DNA of 64,000 nt, taken from assembly GCA_017311185.1 (NCBI GenBank), contig JAESUZ010004533.1, positions 620,001 through 684,000 of the forward strand, written 5' to 3'. The notes beneath the pieces are model-generated. The model was not told the origin of the DNA. It did no database searches and saw only the letters and a list, made by a program, of their open reading frames with translations. The translations under genes were made by a program, and so were the position numbers. Shown here one piece after another: positions 1 through 12,624 of this stretch (positions are counted from its first letter, which is position 1; every line of letters starts with the position of its first letter). Source of the DNA: Proteles cristata cristata (Eukaryota; Chordata; Mammalia; Carnivora; Hyaenidae).

Positions 1-237
1 GTGATTTTTGGTTCTATCTTGCAGAGGCTCCTGAACTTGCCACAGGACCACAAGCTCCATGAAGAGAAGAGTTGATTATGAATTTTATGTGCTTGACTTT
101 CCTTTAACAATGCCTCCTATTGGTACACAGTGATTTCTCAGAAAACAAAAAGATAACTTTATTAAATTAATATCTGAAACAAGAAAACATATAGTTACTT
201 TTAGTGATGTGGAACTGGCACTGGCTTTCCAGAGCTG

Positions 238-442
238 TTTTTTAAAAGAATTTTTTGGGTTTATTTATTTATTTTGAGAGAGAGAGTGAGTGGGATGGAG
301 AGAGGGAGAGAAAGAATCCCAAGCGGCTCCAGGCTGATACTGCAGAGCCCAGTATGGGGATTGAATCCATGAACTGTGACATCATGACCTGAGCTGAAAC
401 CAAGAATTGGACACTTAACCAACTAAGCCACCCAGGTGCCCC
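238..442 (-). mobile_element. CAN-SINE (SINEC, felid type), minus strand
   Basis: A tRNA-derived SINE read in reverse. The plus strand starts with a T-rich tail and a GA-rich block, passes an inverted tRNA-like body (catgaactgtgacatcatga), and ends at the inverted head ccacccaggtgcccc. Many transitions and lost CpGs mark it as one of the older copies. No clear target-site duplication was found. Confidence 0.85.
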
Positions 443-2049
443 CTGACTTGATTGTTAAATATCGAGGAATTTTGTTAGCCAATTGTTAAATTCTTAGTAG
501 TTTGAAATCTGTGGTGAGATTATTTATACCATGAAAATTAGCAAAGGCTACATATCAGGGCTTCCCCCATCCACTCTCACCTGCAAGAAAGCCCATTTAC
601 CTGAGACCACTGTCTACAGCCTTTCTTTTGGTCCACAGGCAACTGCCCTGATTAAGCTAATGGCCATGGCCACTGGGGAGCAGGTGGAGGTGGTCACATG
701 GACATCGGTCTCCAAGTCTTTGCTTTCCTGAGACTCTGAGCAGAAGACGACAGTTTATGTTCACTGTAGAAAATCAAACTATAGAAAACTGTCAGAGAAA
801 ACTTGATCAGAAAGCTCAGAATAGGCATCACCAGAGGTCTGCCTCCTTCCGTGCTCCAGCCTGTGACTCTCTCCATTCATCTTTGATTGAAATAGCAGTA
901 AACTGATCAAGCTGTGGTAATAGGGGTCTCAGACTGTAACAGAATGCTTTAGGTTGTAGGTAAAAGAATTCCTGATTAAAAGTGGTCTAAACCACATGGA
1001 TTTTTATTCTTAGTAGAAAGTCTGGAAATAGAGACCCAGCCTTATCAATGGCCTCAATGATCCTGTTTTGTTTTCCTTTTCTGCCACCCTCAGTGTGAGT
1101 AATGTTCCCCTTTTATCTGCAAAGAAGCTTTGATAGATCTGAACAACAAATTAATTTGCCACCCAAACCTTCAAGAATATCCTGGATTTGTGATAGAGAG
1201 CCCCCCCTTTTTTCTGCTTTGCCTTAAATAAAGGGTTTAAGGAATAAGAAGGAAATGGGACATCTTATGGAATATTAAAAAGAGCCTAACAGAAAAAATA
1301 ATTTTGAGGTATTCATTTCCAATTAGCAAGAAATTCTAGTGATTCTATGTGATGAGAAGTTAATTAAGGAAGTCAGCAACCCAAGACCATCATAGAAGCA
1401 GTAGTAAGAACTCAAGGAAACACACTGCAAGAAGAATAAGCAAAAGCTTTCATTATAACATTTGAGGCAGTAAAATGCTATTTAAGTGGAATTGGAGACC
1501 TAAATGACTGCAATTATGTAATATTGCAAGTTTTTTCACATTAAAAATGTTTTTACTTTTATAGGAAGCAAAATTAGATGAAGCTGCCACATGAGACAAG
1601 ATATTTAAAGTCATAGGAATTAGTGAGCACCCCTGCCCTAAGGGATTTGTTCTTTTTTGTTTTCCATTGCTAACACAGTACCTGACATGCCATTTGACTG
1701 AGAAGAAAAGGCAGGGAAGGATGTAGATAGTAACTATAGTACTAGGTGGGGATGGGCTATGGCAGAAGGAGCCCAGGCCCTGAAACTGAGATAGATAGGC
1801 TTCAGATGGAGTTGGGGGGCTGAGGGGAAGGTTGCAGTTGTTGGGACCAGTATTTGCCTTATTTGCTGCAGGAGAAGCAGCATTGGCCCCAGAATCTGGT
1901 GAAATAACCATGAAGGCCAGAGGACTTTAGGGATGGATCACTATCCCCACTTCCTTTGTAGGGCCAGCTTTCTGGCTTAATCTCTTTGACACCAAATATT
2001 ACTTCTCCTCCCATATCCCTGATTGAAATGAAGTAATGAAACAATTAAA
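443..2049. other. No recognised gene or repeat
   Basis: This stretch holds no repeat that I recognise. The longest open frame (minus strand, 1453-1911, 152 codons) has a low-complexity Ser/Pro/Asn-rich N-terminus and no recognisable domain. I treat it as chance. Confidence 0.5.
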
Positions 2050-2266
2050 GTTGATTCCCGGGGTCTGGGATGCCTGGGTGGCTCAGTTGGTTGAGTACCT
2101 GGCTCTTGATTTCTGCTCAGGTCATGATCCCAGGGTTGTGGGATCAAGCCCTACATCGGGCTCCATGCTGGGCCTCTCTCCCTCTCCCTTCCCCTGCCCC
2201 TCTTCCCTGAGCATGTGCTCTCTCTCTAAAATTTAAAAAAAAAATTAAAAATTGTTGATTCCCGGG
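2050..2266 (+). mobile_element. Older CAN-SINE with 13-bp target-site duplication
   Basis: The head gggatgcctgggtggctcag, the body phrase ggttgtgggatcaagccc and a CT-rich block are followed by an A-rich tail. The flanks gttgattcccggg at 2050-2062 and 2254-2266 are identical, giving a 13-bp duplication. The body differs from the younger felid copies: it has catgatcccagggttgtggg and lacks the ctcagagcctggagcc block. This fits an older carnivore SINE subfamily. Confidence 0.88.
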
Positions 2267-5200
2267 TGGCTGATATTTGTATTTCCTGGCTTGATTAACT
2301 GTTTCATAATCCTTTTGAGAAGAGAGTACAGTCCATACAAATGGAAGGCTGGGTTAAAGGGCTGCCATAGCATTGATGCCAGTTGTACCATCAGCTTCAA
2401 ATCCATTGGGAAGACCTTCCATGCCAACATGGTACAGAAAATGCCACTACATAGGATCTAGGGTACAAAGAAAGTCTTATAATATTTCTGTAAGATTTTT
2501 GTTTTTTTTAAATGAAAAATGACATGCGATGTGTGAGTACATATGGTACAAAACTTTTTTTGGAAATCAGCCTTCAGTGCATCAGAAATGAAAATGTCCT
2601 TTAAGTGTTGAACATCAAAAGCCATTTTCATATTAAAAAATGACCCTTTCTTAGAACACAATAGATTTTGTCTTTTTCTATAGAAGTCTTCCTAGACTTC
2701 TGTCATAAAGAGGAAGAAGAATATAAATGCAAGTTGTGTTAATAAGTATATTACAGTTTCACTACCCTCTCATCCTAAGGAAGATATACACATCTAGTAA
2801 AGACTGGAAACGCCATCTCTGTGAAGAATTGCAACTTCCTTCCAACAATTTTAATTTATGTAATTAAACTTCAAGTTATGTTTTGTGTGTGGGCTTTTAT
2901 ATTAAATGCAAGTGTTCAAGTTAGTACTGTGTTAGTGCTGTGACTTTATTTTACGGATTTTGAATTCTTTCCTTTCTGGGGCATCATCACCTCTAGCACA
3001 AAGAATATGTGAGAGGCCAAATCTGCAGAATTTTATAAACATTGCTGTGGGTTTAAGGTTGTACTGTTTTGTATTCCATGAATTTGTTATTGAGTTTCAT
3101 AGAACCTGACACTCAAAGGAAATGTCTCCTAAATATTACTTCTTACTGAATAGTACATTGCCTTTTCTTTAAAAGGCAATATATGAGAAAATGAAACAGT
3201 ATCTAGGACTGTAAGTAAAACTCAAGGACAATATTGAGTAATAGTAACTAGATGATAATCTCTTTCAGTTTAGAATCTTGATTAATAATTATTTTCCTCC
3301 CTATCTTTCTCTTCCTCCTCCTATGAATCTTCCTTTTTCTCCTTCTTCTCTTCCTTTAATTTAATCCTATATAGCAAGTGGCTTTGCATATCATAGCAAA
3401 GAAATAGCTTTTGAGTAATGGGTGGACACATTGGTCTTTTTATCTTTTTCCAAATCTGGCTTACTATGTCAGGTGTACAGAATGATTGATAAGCATTTGT
3501 TGAATGAAGTTTTTGAATTACAGACCTATTTTCTCTCTAAGGGGTTCAGCCTCATAACTTTCAGGGTTGTACTTTACTGAACTAGAAGCTATCAAAATAT
3601 TGTTGAGTAATGCTTTCAGTGTATTGCCTCAATAAATAAAGAGGAGTCATTTAGAGTTAATACAATGATATGCAAATAAATACTAGGAAAGGAATTGAAA
3701 GTAATTTGTTCACCCAAGTAGATAGTTTTCCTCTTACAGTTTTGTATATAATTTTTTATGTATTGGTTTTATATATATTTACTTCCCAACACCTAGCCAT
3801 TTTTACCACTGTCATGTTTTTAGACATACTTGCCTACCACCTGCACAGTTATTTTCAATATTTTCTTTAAATTGGTTTACTTTGCATTCTAAATTTATTT
3901 AAAGAGAAAACTTTATATTAGTGCTATGAATAGAAAACCAGTATTCTCTGCTGAAAACAGAAGGCAACTATAAAAATAAATATAATGTGATGAAAATGAC
4001 ATTATTAAGTTATGGTCAGCTCTTGTTGCCTGGAGAAAGATTGAGCCTGGGATAAATTTTCTTTAAAAGAGAGTTGTCAAATGTTAGAGAAGTGTTAGAG
4101 ACATACAGGCACTGAACTGAATCTTTGTCTGTGGCCATGTTATTTATAAGGGTTGAAAAACAATCCAGGGAAGAATAACTTTGGTCTATACAGGGTCAAA
4201 TATAAACTTCAAGAAAGAAAAAAAAGTCAGATGTTTCATAATTCCAAATTTGTGAAATTTTAGTACAATATGATTTCTGTGATAAAGTGAAAACATTCTC
4301 TTCATTTTAAATTTCTTTTAAAACATTTTAGTTAACACAAAAAAATTAAGGATATGATTTTATAGTGAAGCTTCCATTTTCCTTCTGTGATTTTTTTCCT
4401 GCCTAGTAGGTCATATAAGTAATATTTAGTTTTTCTATGAAGATACCATGTGCTGAGTTAGATTTATGCTTTCTGTATCATTAGTACTTCATGGGCAATT
4501 CTAGGTATTGTCCATGCAATTACGATGTTTGGGAGAGTAAAATTTTATTAATACTTTAGTATCATATGGAACTCACCCAGCAGAGAATAGGTCTAAATGA
4601 CTGAAATTCCAAATTAATGCAGTCAGAGGTAATGAATTTTAATATATAGGTTTTGAAATACTTCATTCTTTAGTGATTGCTTTGGACTGGTTATCTCAAC
4701 ATTGATAAAAATCATTTTAGGTCATATCTGAAATACAATCAGATTGCTCTCTTGATTGAATGAATTGATTTCTTAACAGGTAAAGTAATAGTCTGTCAAT
4801 TCAGTCAACTCCCTGGTGGTCAGTCACTTTAATCAAAGTCAAAATGATTTTGTGCAGAGATGGAAAAGAAAACTTGTAAGTTCTGTGTTGTTGATCTCTC
4901 CTGTCACTTCAAGAAAAGCTATGTGACTCAAGACTCAGCCTGGAAAATTTAAATAAGGAAGAAGGCAAATGAAAGATATGATTTAGAAATCTCAGATATA
5001 ATGGTGATGTGTGTTATGTAATGCTTTCTAATGTGAGTTTCATAAATGATTTATCTCACTCATGCATGTAGAAAAATATATTTGGAATTCTGAAAAAGTC
5101 AAAGCAGTTGATTTTTCAATTGCTTTTTTTGGATGAGTAATAAAAAACTCTACCTATGCCATATGAAAGGCAACTTTCAAATGTATGGGAAATACTCTCA

Positions 5201-5421
5201 TGACCAATGATTGATGCTTTATAGTAACTGGTAACAGAGGCTGTTTTTAAAGTGGCCTTGGAATTTTTAAGTATTATTTTGTATTACTAACAGACTTAAA
5301 ACTAACAAATTAAACTTATATCAAGCACAAATGCTATTATAAGACAAGAACAAGGGTTAGGTAAGTGTTTTATTTTTAATAGTTAATCTGAGCAAACATT
5401 GAGAAATTGAATTTCAACATA
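2267..5421. other. AT-rich DNA without recognised gene
   Basis: About 3.1 kb with only short open frames. A CT-rich run lies at 3297-3360. The phrase gcatttgttgaatgaag near 3495 resembles the 3' end of an L2 LINE, but it is too short to call firmly. I see nothing else. Confidence 0.5.
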
Positions 5422-5504
5422 AAACGTAAATAGTTTTATTTATTTTATTTTATTATTTACAAATAGTTTATTGTTAAATTAGTTTCCACAAACGTAAATA
5501 GTTT
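5422..5504 (-). mobile_element. 53-bp L1 3'-tail insertion with 15-bp duplication
   Basis: The identical 15-mers aaacgtaaatagttt at 5422-5436 and 5490-5504 flank 53 bases. Those bases begin with a (TTTA)-type run and continue tttattgttaaattagtttcc, which is the reverse complement of the carnivore L1 3' terminus; the same motif occurs at 40541-40565. This is an extremely 5'-truncated L1 insertion on the minus strand. Confidence 0.8.
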
Positions 5505-5536
5505 AAATAATTTAGAAAAAAACATGTAGTTTTCAC

Positions 5537-5794
5537 AAATACATTACAGACAGAGGTGCCTTGGTGGCTCAGTCAGTTAAACATCTTACTTCAGCTCAGG
5601 TCATGATCTCATGGTTTGTGAGTTTGAGCCCCACGTTGGGCTCTGTGCTGACAGCTCAGAGCCTGGAGCATGTGTCAGATTCTGTGTCTCCCTCTCTATC
5701 TGCCCCTCCTCTGCTCATGCTCGGTCTTTCTCTTTCTCAAAAATAAATATACTTTAAAAAATTAAAAAAACAAACAAACAAATACATCACAGAC
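5537..5794 (+). mobile_element. CAN-SINE (felid type)
   Basis: Head ggtgccttggtggctcagtc, tRNA-like body, the felid block ctcagagcctggagcatg, a CT-rich block and an aaataaatatactttaaa tail ending in (CAAA)n. The flanking duplication of 15 bases (5537-5551 and 5780-5794) has one mismatch. An in-frame open stretch inside it belongs to the SINE and is not a gene. Confidence 0.92.
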
Positions 5795-7320
5795 GATTTA
5801 GTACCCAGGTCCTGAGAAATGAGGGAGAATTTTAATAGTGCTAAAATTGTAAGCATAAATTTGTTTTAGTCTGTAGGTAGTTGAAATTTTGGCCTGTTTA
5901 TATTTTTCCTTCATGTCCTCATGTCCAATGTTTCTTTGGTTTTCTTGAAGGAAGCTTATTATTTGAATCAGTCAGATGTTATATGGAGCAAGATGAGGTT
6001 TACAGTTAAAACTCTTCTTATTTGTCATTTTAATGTTAACACATTATGTTTAACCCTACCTTGATATTTGTGCCTCTGTGAGCAGTTTCAGAAAGAAGCT
6101 ATTTACTCTTTATATCATATAATCAAATGCATCTTTAAACCCTCTTGCTGAAAGATAAAAATGGAAAACAATGGTAGAAACTGTACTTCTTTGTTTGACT
6201 TTCTTGCTTGCTGTCTTTCTTTGCTTTTTTGTCTTTATATTTCAGATAAAATCCAAAGAAACAATTAATCTTGACAAGCAGTGTGGCTGATCTTCAAAAA
6301 TTGTTTGCCTACTATAAGTTAAAAGAATTTGGTGAAGTCACTTCTTTAGGTATAAATGCATGTTTTATGGCAATGTAGAAGCCAGGCAATGCTCTAAAAA
6401 TTCTTCATTAAATCTGAAGAAGCTACTGGAAGTTAGAAACTTTAACAATAGCTCTGTTATAATGAATTCTCTATTGAGGCATCTCTGACTTGAGTCCTGT
6501 AATCTTTTTGGAGTTGTTTGAGCAATAGCTATGTGTATGGATTTCTGTTAAGGAGATACTTGATAACATATTTTAAGACAAAGTTTCATTTGGCATCTTT
6601 ATAAACACTGTGGAAAAGCTTTTCTGAACTATGATTATAAGAAAATTATATTGGCCTAGAACTTTCTAAGAATGCAAAAAAGTTATTCTCCTTTATTAAG
6701 ATGTTAATCCTTACATATTACCCTGTGGTTGTCTGAAAGAATTCACTAGTGATAAAACATTGCTAGAAGTCAAAAGTTAATAGTAAAATTAATGAAAAAA
6801 GTTATTAATGTAAGTAAAGCAGGGTGATGCGAAGAATCACAGATTCTTCCCTGAGGGATAAAATGTTTTCTTGTGGGAAGATTAACATTTTTTTTAAAGA
6901 AATAAAGTGTAAAATGGCACTAGAAACCTTCATATTTTTACCACCCATACTGAGATAAAATCTCTCTTATAGTCATGAGTGATCACTATATTTTGTGTTT
7001 TTAAAAAGTGTGAGTGATAATTAAACAAAAATGGCAATCATTCTCTTAGGTGAAAAAAATTGCTTTATCTACCACACAAATCCATAATTTGTATTAATTT
7101 ATATACAAATAGTTTGGAGATCATCTGGGGAAAGTGATAGTCTTAAAATAAGAGGATAAAGAAAAAAAGAAGATAAAGAATTTGCACTTCTCCATCTTTG
7201 CTAGAAAAAGGAGTTGGAATTGTTTCTCTCTGAGATAAAATCTTAGGGATCTACCTGATACCAAAGATGCCGCCAGTGTCTACCCTACTCCATTTGACTT
7301 AAGCTGGCCAAACATAATGA
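5795..7320. other. AT-rich DNA without recognised gene
   Basis: No long open frame and no repeat that I can name. Mildly CT-rich at 6190-6235. I see nothing else here. Confidence 0.5.
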
Positions 7321-7324
7321 AATG

Positions 7325-7717
7325 GTAGATAGATAGACAGATAGGTAGATAGATTTAATGTAAGGTATTGGCTCAGAAAATAATGGAAGCTGAGAACTCC
7401 CAAGATTGGCAGTCTGAAGGTCTGCATAAGAACAGCTGCCGTCTGAGAACCCTGAGAGTCTTATGGTGTAACTTCCGTCTCAAGTATACCAGGCAGAGAT
7501 AGCAAATTCTCTCTTGCTCGGTCTTTTAATGTTTTCAGGCCTTCAACGCACTGGATGAAGCTTACCCACATTGGGAAGGGTAATTTGCTTTACTCAGTCT
7601 ATCAATTCAAATGTCAGTTTCATTCAGAAATACTTTCACAGTCACACCCAGAATCATGTTTAACTAAATTTTAGACACCCTGTGATGCAGTCAAGTTGAG
7701 ATGTAAACTTAATCATT
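7325..7717 (-). mobile_element. Ancient ERVL-type LTR remnant (MLT2-like)
   Basis: The plus strand reads as the reverse complement of an MLT2-class LTR. It has a TAGA-rich start, then ggtattggctcagaaaataa, tcaggccttcaacgcactgg, gctttactcagtctatcaat, cacacccagaatcatgttta, and ends near gcagtcaagttgagatgtaa. It is heavily mutated and lacks the middle of the consensus. No internal retroviral genes are seen, so it is a solo fossil LTR. The family name is from memory. Confidence 0.7.
7327..7355 (+). repeat. (TAGA)n short tetranucleotide run
   Basis: Imperfect tagatagatagacagatagg repeats at the outer edge of the LTR remnant. MLT2 LTRs commonly carry such a run near this end. Confidence 0.7.
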
Positions 7718-7739
7718 GAAAGTGATGTTAAATGTTGGA

Positions 7740-9395
7740 TTTCCAATATTTTGAAGGTAAAGCCCACAGGATTTGTGCATAATTCAGATCAGAGTTGAAG
7801 AATAGGGATAATTAAAATGATTTGATAATCAAAATTATAAGTAATCAAAAATTACACTTAGATTGGGGTGCCTGGGTGGCTCAGTCAGTTAAGCGGCCGA
7901 CTTCGGCTCAGGTAATGATCTCACGGTTTATGGGTTCGAGCCCCACATCGGTCTCTGTGCTGACAGCTAGCTCAGAGCCTGGAGCCTGCTTCAGATTCTG
8001 TGTCTCCCTCTCTCTCTGACCCTTCCATGCTCATGCTGCCTCTCTCTCTCAGAAACAAATAAAACATTAAAAAATTAAAAAAAATACACTTAGGTTTTTG
8101 GTCTGAAAAACAGTAATTGGTACTTCCGGTAACTGTGATGAGGATGATTGGGAGATGTTCAGATTTATTGAAGATAGAAATAGAGTTTTTCTTTGGCCAC
8201 TAGTTTAAAAGATCTATTAGAAAAACTACTAAAAATATTAATAGGTAGTAGTAGGATGTCAAGAGTTATGAGCTTAGGGCACAGATGAGAGCCTGGAAAT
8301 GGAATACAAAAATTAGAATATCTACTATAAAGACTATATAGTATCTCTATAGTTTTGGAATAATCAGCATATTGTTAATTATATAATATCATGGAACTAG
8401 ATAATATTATCTAGGAAGAAATAAATATAAAGAAGATAAGGCAGCCAAGGACTGAACTCGAGAGAACGCTAATATTGGGAGCAGGAGGAGTTAACAATGG
8501 AAACTGAGAAAAAGTGCCAAAAAATTAGGAGGAAAACCAGTAAAGTGCTCTTCACTCTGAAGTGAAGTAAGTAAATTGAATACTTACAAGTGAAGTATTT
8601 CAAGAACAAGACTATTATCATCCATTAAGTTAACACTTTTGAGAGGTTGAGTAATCTGGAAACAGATGGGGCAAGAAGAAGGTTGTAGATGACCATGATT
8701 TGAGCAGTTCCATGGGAGTGATAGAGACAGAGCCTGATTGGGGTCAATTAAGAGTGAATAGGAACAAGTAGAGGCACTCTTTTCCCAAAGGAGAAGCAGA
8801 GAAGGGCCAGAAGTTGAAGGGGCAAATGTGATCAAGGAGGTTTGTTTTGTTTATTTGCTTTTCAAGTTGAGAGACTTTTAAATAGCTTGTTTACATGCTA
8901 ATGAAAATGATACAGTTGACAGGGTAAAACTGGAGACGGAGTAGAAAAAGAGGGGGAAGTATTCCAGTAGTAAAATTCTGAGTAGGTAAGAAGGACAGAA
9001 TCTAGTGCACTGTGGAGGCTTGGTTTAAATGGACCAAGGAAAGGCTGGCTGTCATATCTGGAGAAAAGACAGAGTGGCTGGGCCAGATGCAAGTTTGTTA
9101 GAAGATTCAGTGTTGGAAAAATGAGGACTTTTTTTTTCCTGATTGCTCTTAGTTTTTAGTGAAATAGAAGTCAAGGTCATCAGCCAAGACTGAGACTCAG
9201 AAGGAGGAGGGAGTTTTGAGGGTTTGAGGTGAGAGGAAAATATGTAAAGCTAAATTTTGGCAGAGTGGGAACATGAATTTACCATGGAAAGATAGAAGAA
9301 TGCTAGGTGGTGATGAGGTTGGCCTTTCTTGAGATTTGTGGTTATCAGTGTATTTTAAGAAAATGAAGAATTTTCTTAAAATTCTTTCTTAAAAA
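7740..9395. repeat. Old diverged purine-rich interspersed repeat, interrupted by a SINE
   Basis: Phrases such as tttgaaggtaaagcccacagg, ccaaggactgaactcgagag and aagtcaaggtcatcagcca follow, in order, a mammal-wide purine-rich repeat that I know from other genomes. I cannot name its family with confidence (LINE-like). A younger SINE splits it at 7862-8084. Open frames on the minus strand here reflect its GA-rich composition. Confidence 0.5.
7853..8093 (+). mobile_element. CAN-SINE (felid type)
   Basis: Head ggggtgcctgggtggctcag, B-box-like gggttcgagcccc, felid block ctcagagcctggagcctg and tail aaacaaataaaacattaaaa. The 9-bp flanks tacacttag (7853-7861 and 8085-8093) are identical. It lies inside the old purine-rich repeat. 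Confidence 0.93.
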
Positions 9396-9485
9396 GTTTA
9401 TATGAGATTGAGTAACTCGAGTGTTCTTCTCCAGTCACTTTCAGCTCTCAGGGTGAAGCAGGAAGTAGATAGAAAGTTGGATTTT

Positions 9486-9669
9486 AAACAGAGTTTGGAT
9501 AAGGGACTCTTGGATACAGAGAACAAACTGAGGGTTGATGGGAGATGGGAGAGGGAAAAGTGGGTGATAGGCATTGAGGAGGGAACTTATTGGGATGAGC
9601 ACTGGGTGTTGTATGGAAGCCAATTTGACAATAAATTATTTTAAAACAATAAAGTAAAACAGAGTTTGG
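9486..9669 (+). mobile_element. 5'-truncated felid L1 3' end (158 bp) with 13-bp duplication
   Basis: Between identical flanks aaacagagtttgg (9486-9498 and 9657-9669) lies the last part of a carnivore L1 3'UTR. It includes gagaacaaactgagggttga, gatgagcactgggtgttgta and the terminal caataaattatttt. The same 3' end occurs at 57890-57930. The copy includes no ORF2, so the open frame across it is non-functional. Confidence 0.88.
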
Positions 9670-10630
9670 GTTTTGCTAGGTAAATACAGTGGAGAAAAAG
9701 AGAACAAGGAGTGTTTGAGTTACTAAAAATAGTACCTGGAGTAGTGTTTGAGAGGTTTAGAAGTCAGCCAGTTGCTAAAATCCTAAATGAAATGCAAGGC
9801 GATGATTGAGAAGAGAGTAGATAATTGTAAGAGATTCAATGCAAATATAATTGTACTTGGCAAAGTACTTAGATCTGCAACTTAGTGGAAATTACGTCTG
9901 GTCAAGTGAGTTCACAGCCTGGCCTTAGGAGGTTTAAAACAATATCATTATAACCATCAATTAGTTCACATTTTCATTTTTTATTATTAGTACTTTCACC
10001 GTGCGAAGCCACACATATCTGGAAAAAAGAGAAAGCACAGTCTATGTCTTTGGGGAACTGACATTCTACTAACAGTGATCTGGCAGAAAAGATAATTATA
10101 TGTAGAAAATGATCCACAATTGTTTTGTTGAGTAGAGTGTATTTAAGTGGAAAAGCAACAGGCACACTAAGTTGTTTCCCTGCCCTTGTGGAGCAGGATG
10201 TAAATATTTATGGAATACAGACCTCTTTTAATCAGTAGCACAGTTGGGCCTCTGCAAATATGAAGTTCTCTTTCAAATACTTCAAATTAGAGACAAATAT
10301 CAGGCAAAATCACTGACAGTAAAATTCCCATATATCAGGTGTAAGCAAATATACTCAAGAATTCATGTATCTGATTTGTGATCAATACAAATGGATGATG
10401 GTTTCTCTCTCTCTTGTTCCTCTTCCTTCTTCTTTTGTAATGATTAAGTCACTAGGAAAATGATAAAATAATATCTTGGCATATTCATGGTCACTTTTTC
10501 TTCCCTGTGTCCCTTCCTTTTTTTCCTCTTCACATTAATGAAGACTCTATTGCTTTTATTAAAATGAAATGTGACAAAATGTGTTGATCTTTTTTTTTTA
10601 ATTTCATGTGCCGTTTAGTTTCTTTTTTTC
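9670..10630. other. No recognised gene
   Basis: AT-rich DNA. Part of 10020-10170 (ggggaactgacattctact) resembles the 3' region of an L2 LINE, but weakly. No coding signal. Confidence 0.4.
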
Positions 10631-10631
10631 T

Positions 10632-10854
10632 TCTTTTTTTTTTAAATATTTTTTATTTATTTCTAGGAGAGAGAGAGAGACAGCCTGAGTAGGGGAGGGT
10701 CAGAGAGAGAGGGAGATGTAGACTCTGAAATAGGCTTCAGGGTCTGAGCTGGCAGTCAGCACAGAGCCCGACACGGGGCTCGAACCCACGAACCGCGAGA
10801 TCATGACCTAAGCGAAAGTCGGACGCTTAACCGACTAAGCCACCCAGGCGCCCC
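10632..10854 (-). mobile_element. Young CAN-SINE, CpG-rich
   Basis: Reverse of a well-preserved SINE: T-rich tail, ttatttctaggagagaga, then ggggctcgaacccacgaacc, gcgagatcatgacctaagcg and ccgactaagccacccaggcg. It retains the intact inverted B box and many CpGs, and shares the cctagaaataaa tail and tgactgccagctcagagcc block with the copies at 33906, 39212 and 44291. Confidence 0.93.
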
Positions 10855-10879
10855 TATTTTCTAAATACAAGAGAAGTTT

Positions 10880-11230
10880 GTGCTATATCTTTGAATACTG
10901 TTCTGGTGCATTTATTATGTTCTCTACCTTTTCTGCCTCCTATTTATGTTGCTTCTCTTATAATTGGTTTAGTTTCTGTATTTTTTTCCTCTGCATTCAC
11001 TGTGATTTTCTCAAATGTTTCCTCTAGTGAGTAATTCAGTTTTCAACTTTGTCTATTCAGCTCTTTGATCTCACTAATTTATTTGTTATTTTGTTAGCTG
11101 TGTTCTTTTGACCGTCAGTTTGATTCCTTACTTCTGCAATCTTTTTGTTTCATTTTGTTGTTCCATCATCTGGTTCTTGAGCATGTTTAATGAATTCACA
11201 TTAAGATAATTTATTTTATAAAATAAAGTA
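10880..11230. other. T-rich DNA, possible old LINE remnant
   Basis: The T-rich text (ctctttgatctcactaattt, gttcttgagcatgtttaatg) reads like an antisense old L1/HAL1 fragment. I cannot align it from memory and give it low weight. No gene is visible. Confidence 0.25.
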
Positions 11231-11329
11231 CTCACAGTGAATTTTCTTAAAAACCTTTCTTAAAAATTAAGAGCCACAAATAAAAAAGGTGCTCTTACTT
11301 TAACTGCAATTGTTGATTGGATTCACCTA

Positions 11330-11623
11330 GTTTGAATACCTTTTATTTTATTTATTTATTTGTTTTTTAAATTTTTAAAATGTTTTTTATTTATTTCTGA
11401 GAGAGAGAGAGAGAGACAGAGAGACAGAGAGACAGTGTGAGCAGGGGAAGGTCAGACAGAGAGAGAGGGAGATACAGGGTCTGAAGCAGGCTCCAGGCTC
11501 TGAGCTAGCTGTCAGCACAGACCCTGACACGGGGCTCGAACCCACGAACTGTGAGATCATGACCTAAGCCAAAGTCGGATGGTTAACTGACTGAGCCACC
11601 CAGGTGCCCTGTTTTAATACCTT
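11330..11623 (-). mobile_element. CAN-SINE (felid type), minus strand
   Basis: T-rich tail and a long GA block (gagagagacagagagacaga), inverted body ggggctcgaacccacgaact, end gccacccaggtgccct. The flanks gtttgaatacctt (11330-11342) and gttttaatacctt (11611-11623) form a 13-bp duplication with one mismatch. Confidence 0.92.
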
Positions 11624-11639
11624 CTAAATCCCTGAAAAG

Positions 11640-12620
11640 ATTTGCTGAGAATGAGGGGCCATACCCTTCAATACAAATTGTTTAAAATGAACAACATAGT
11701 TAATTAACTTAGGCATATATAAAGAAAACTCTATAAATAAACATCATACAGATATAACTACGTGGTATTCTGGGATTAACTGTCAATTCCACTCATTAAG
11801 GCATTGGTGAAACCCTTAACAAAGAGAAGCTAAGAGGGTATTTCTGGCTGGATGGTGGTTGATCTATTAGTCTCCCAGTTCCCTTACAAAGACTGATCCT
11901 CTTGTATCTCATGCTGACCCATTCAAGCTTATGTAAGATTGGTCATTTCAAGACCCAAACCAGATATAACTGTGAAAAATTATTAGCCTGTCTACCATTG
12001 TTGAAAGCTTAGACTTTGATATATTACTTCTTCATCAGCTCAATTTCTGTAGTTCAGTTATCTGTTCTATTTGACACTATACCATTCCACACAATAGGGA
12101 TTGCTCCCAAGATTTGCAGTACTCTTTCAATGTACAAGTTGCAAGATTTCTTGTCACAAAATGTCTTCCCTTTCTTTATGTTTTGGAAGAGGTTTAAAGA
12201 TTTGCTTTGCGTGGGTGGGAAGGGACTAATTTTCCATCTGGATGCCACCTGTAAGAGTTTACACCTTTTCTCAGAAGAAATTTAATCTATAACAGCAAGC
12301 TATTTCATGTTCTTTTAAGCAATCTGAGTCTCCCTTCTCCAGGAGTTAAGTATAAAGACTCTTTATGGGTTGTCTTTCTAGAATGTTAACTGTTTATAGT
12401 ATCAATGCCACTTGATTTTAAAATTTATTTAACAGAAGCGAGGTCAACAATCAGTTATAAATGCCCCATACTCATGAGGGACAGTTTGAAGAAAGTATAT
12501 AGTAACTAAGTTGAATTCGATTATGTATTTGATTATTATCAACCTGTCTATCAACTCACTCCAAGCTAATTGGAGAACTAAAAAGTGTCCCTGGCAGAGC
12601 AATGGAACAGTAAATCCATT
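11640..12620. other. No recognised gene
   Basis: Mixed sequence with short overlapping open frames on both strands (12016-12285) and no recognisable domain. No repeat identified. Confidence 0.45.
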
Positions 12621-12624
12621 AATG

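Noticed and set aside
1453..1911. 152-codon minus-strand frame
   Set aside because: No domain, low-complexity start and no homology recognised. Expected by chance in a window of this size.
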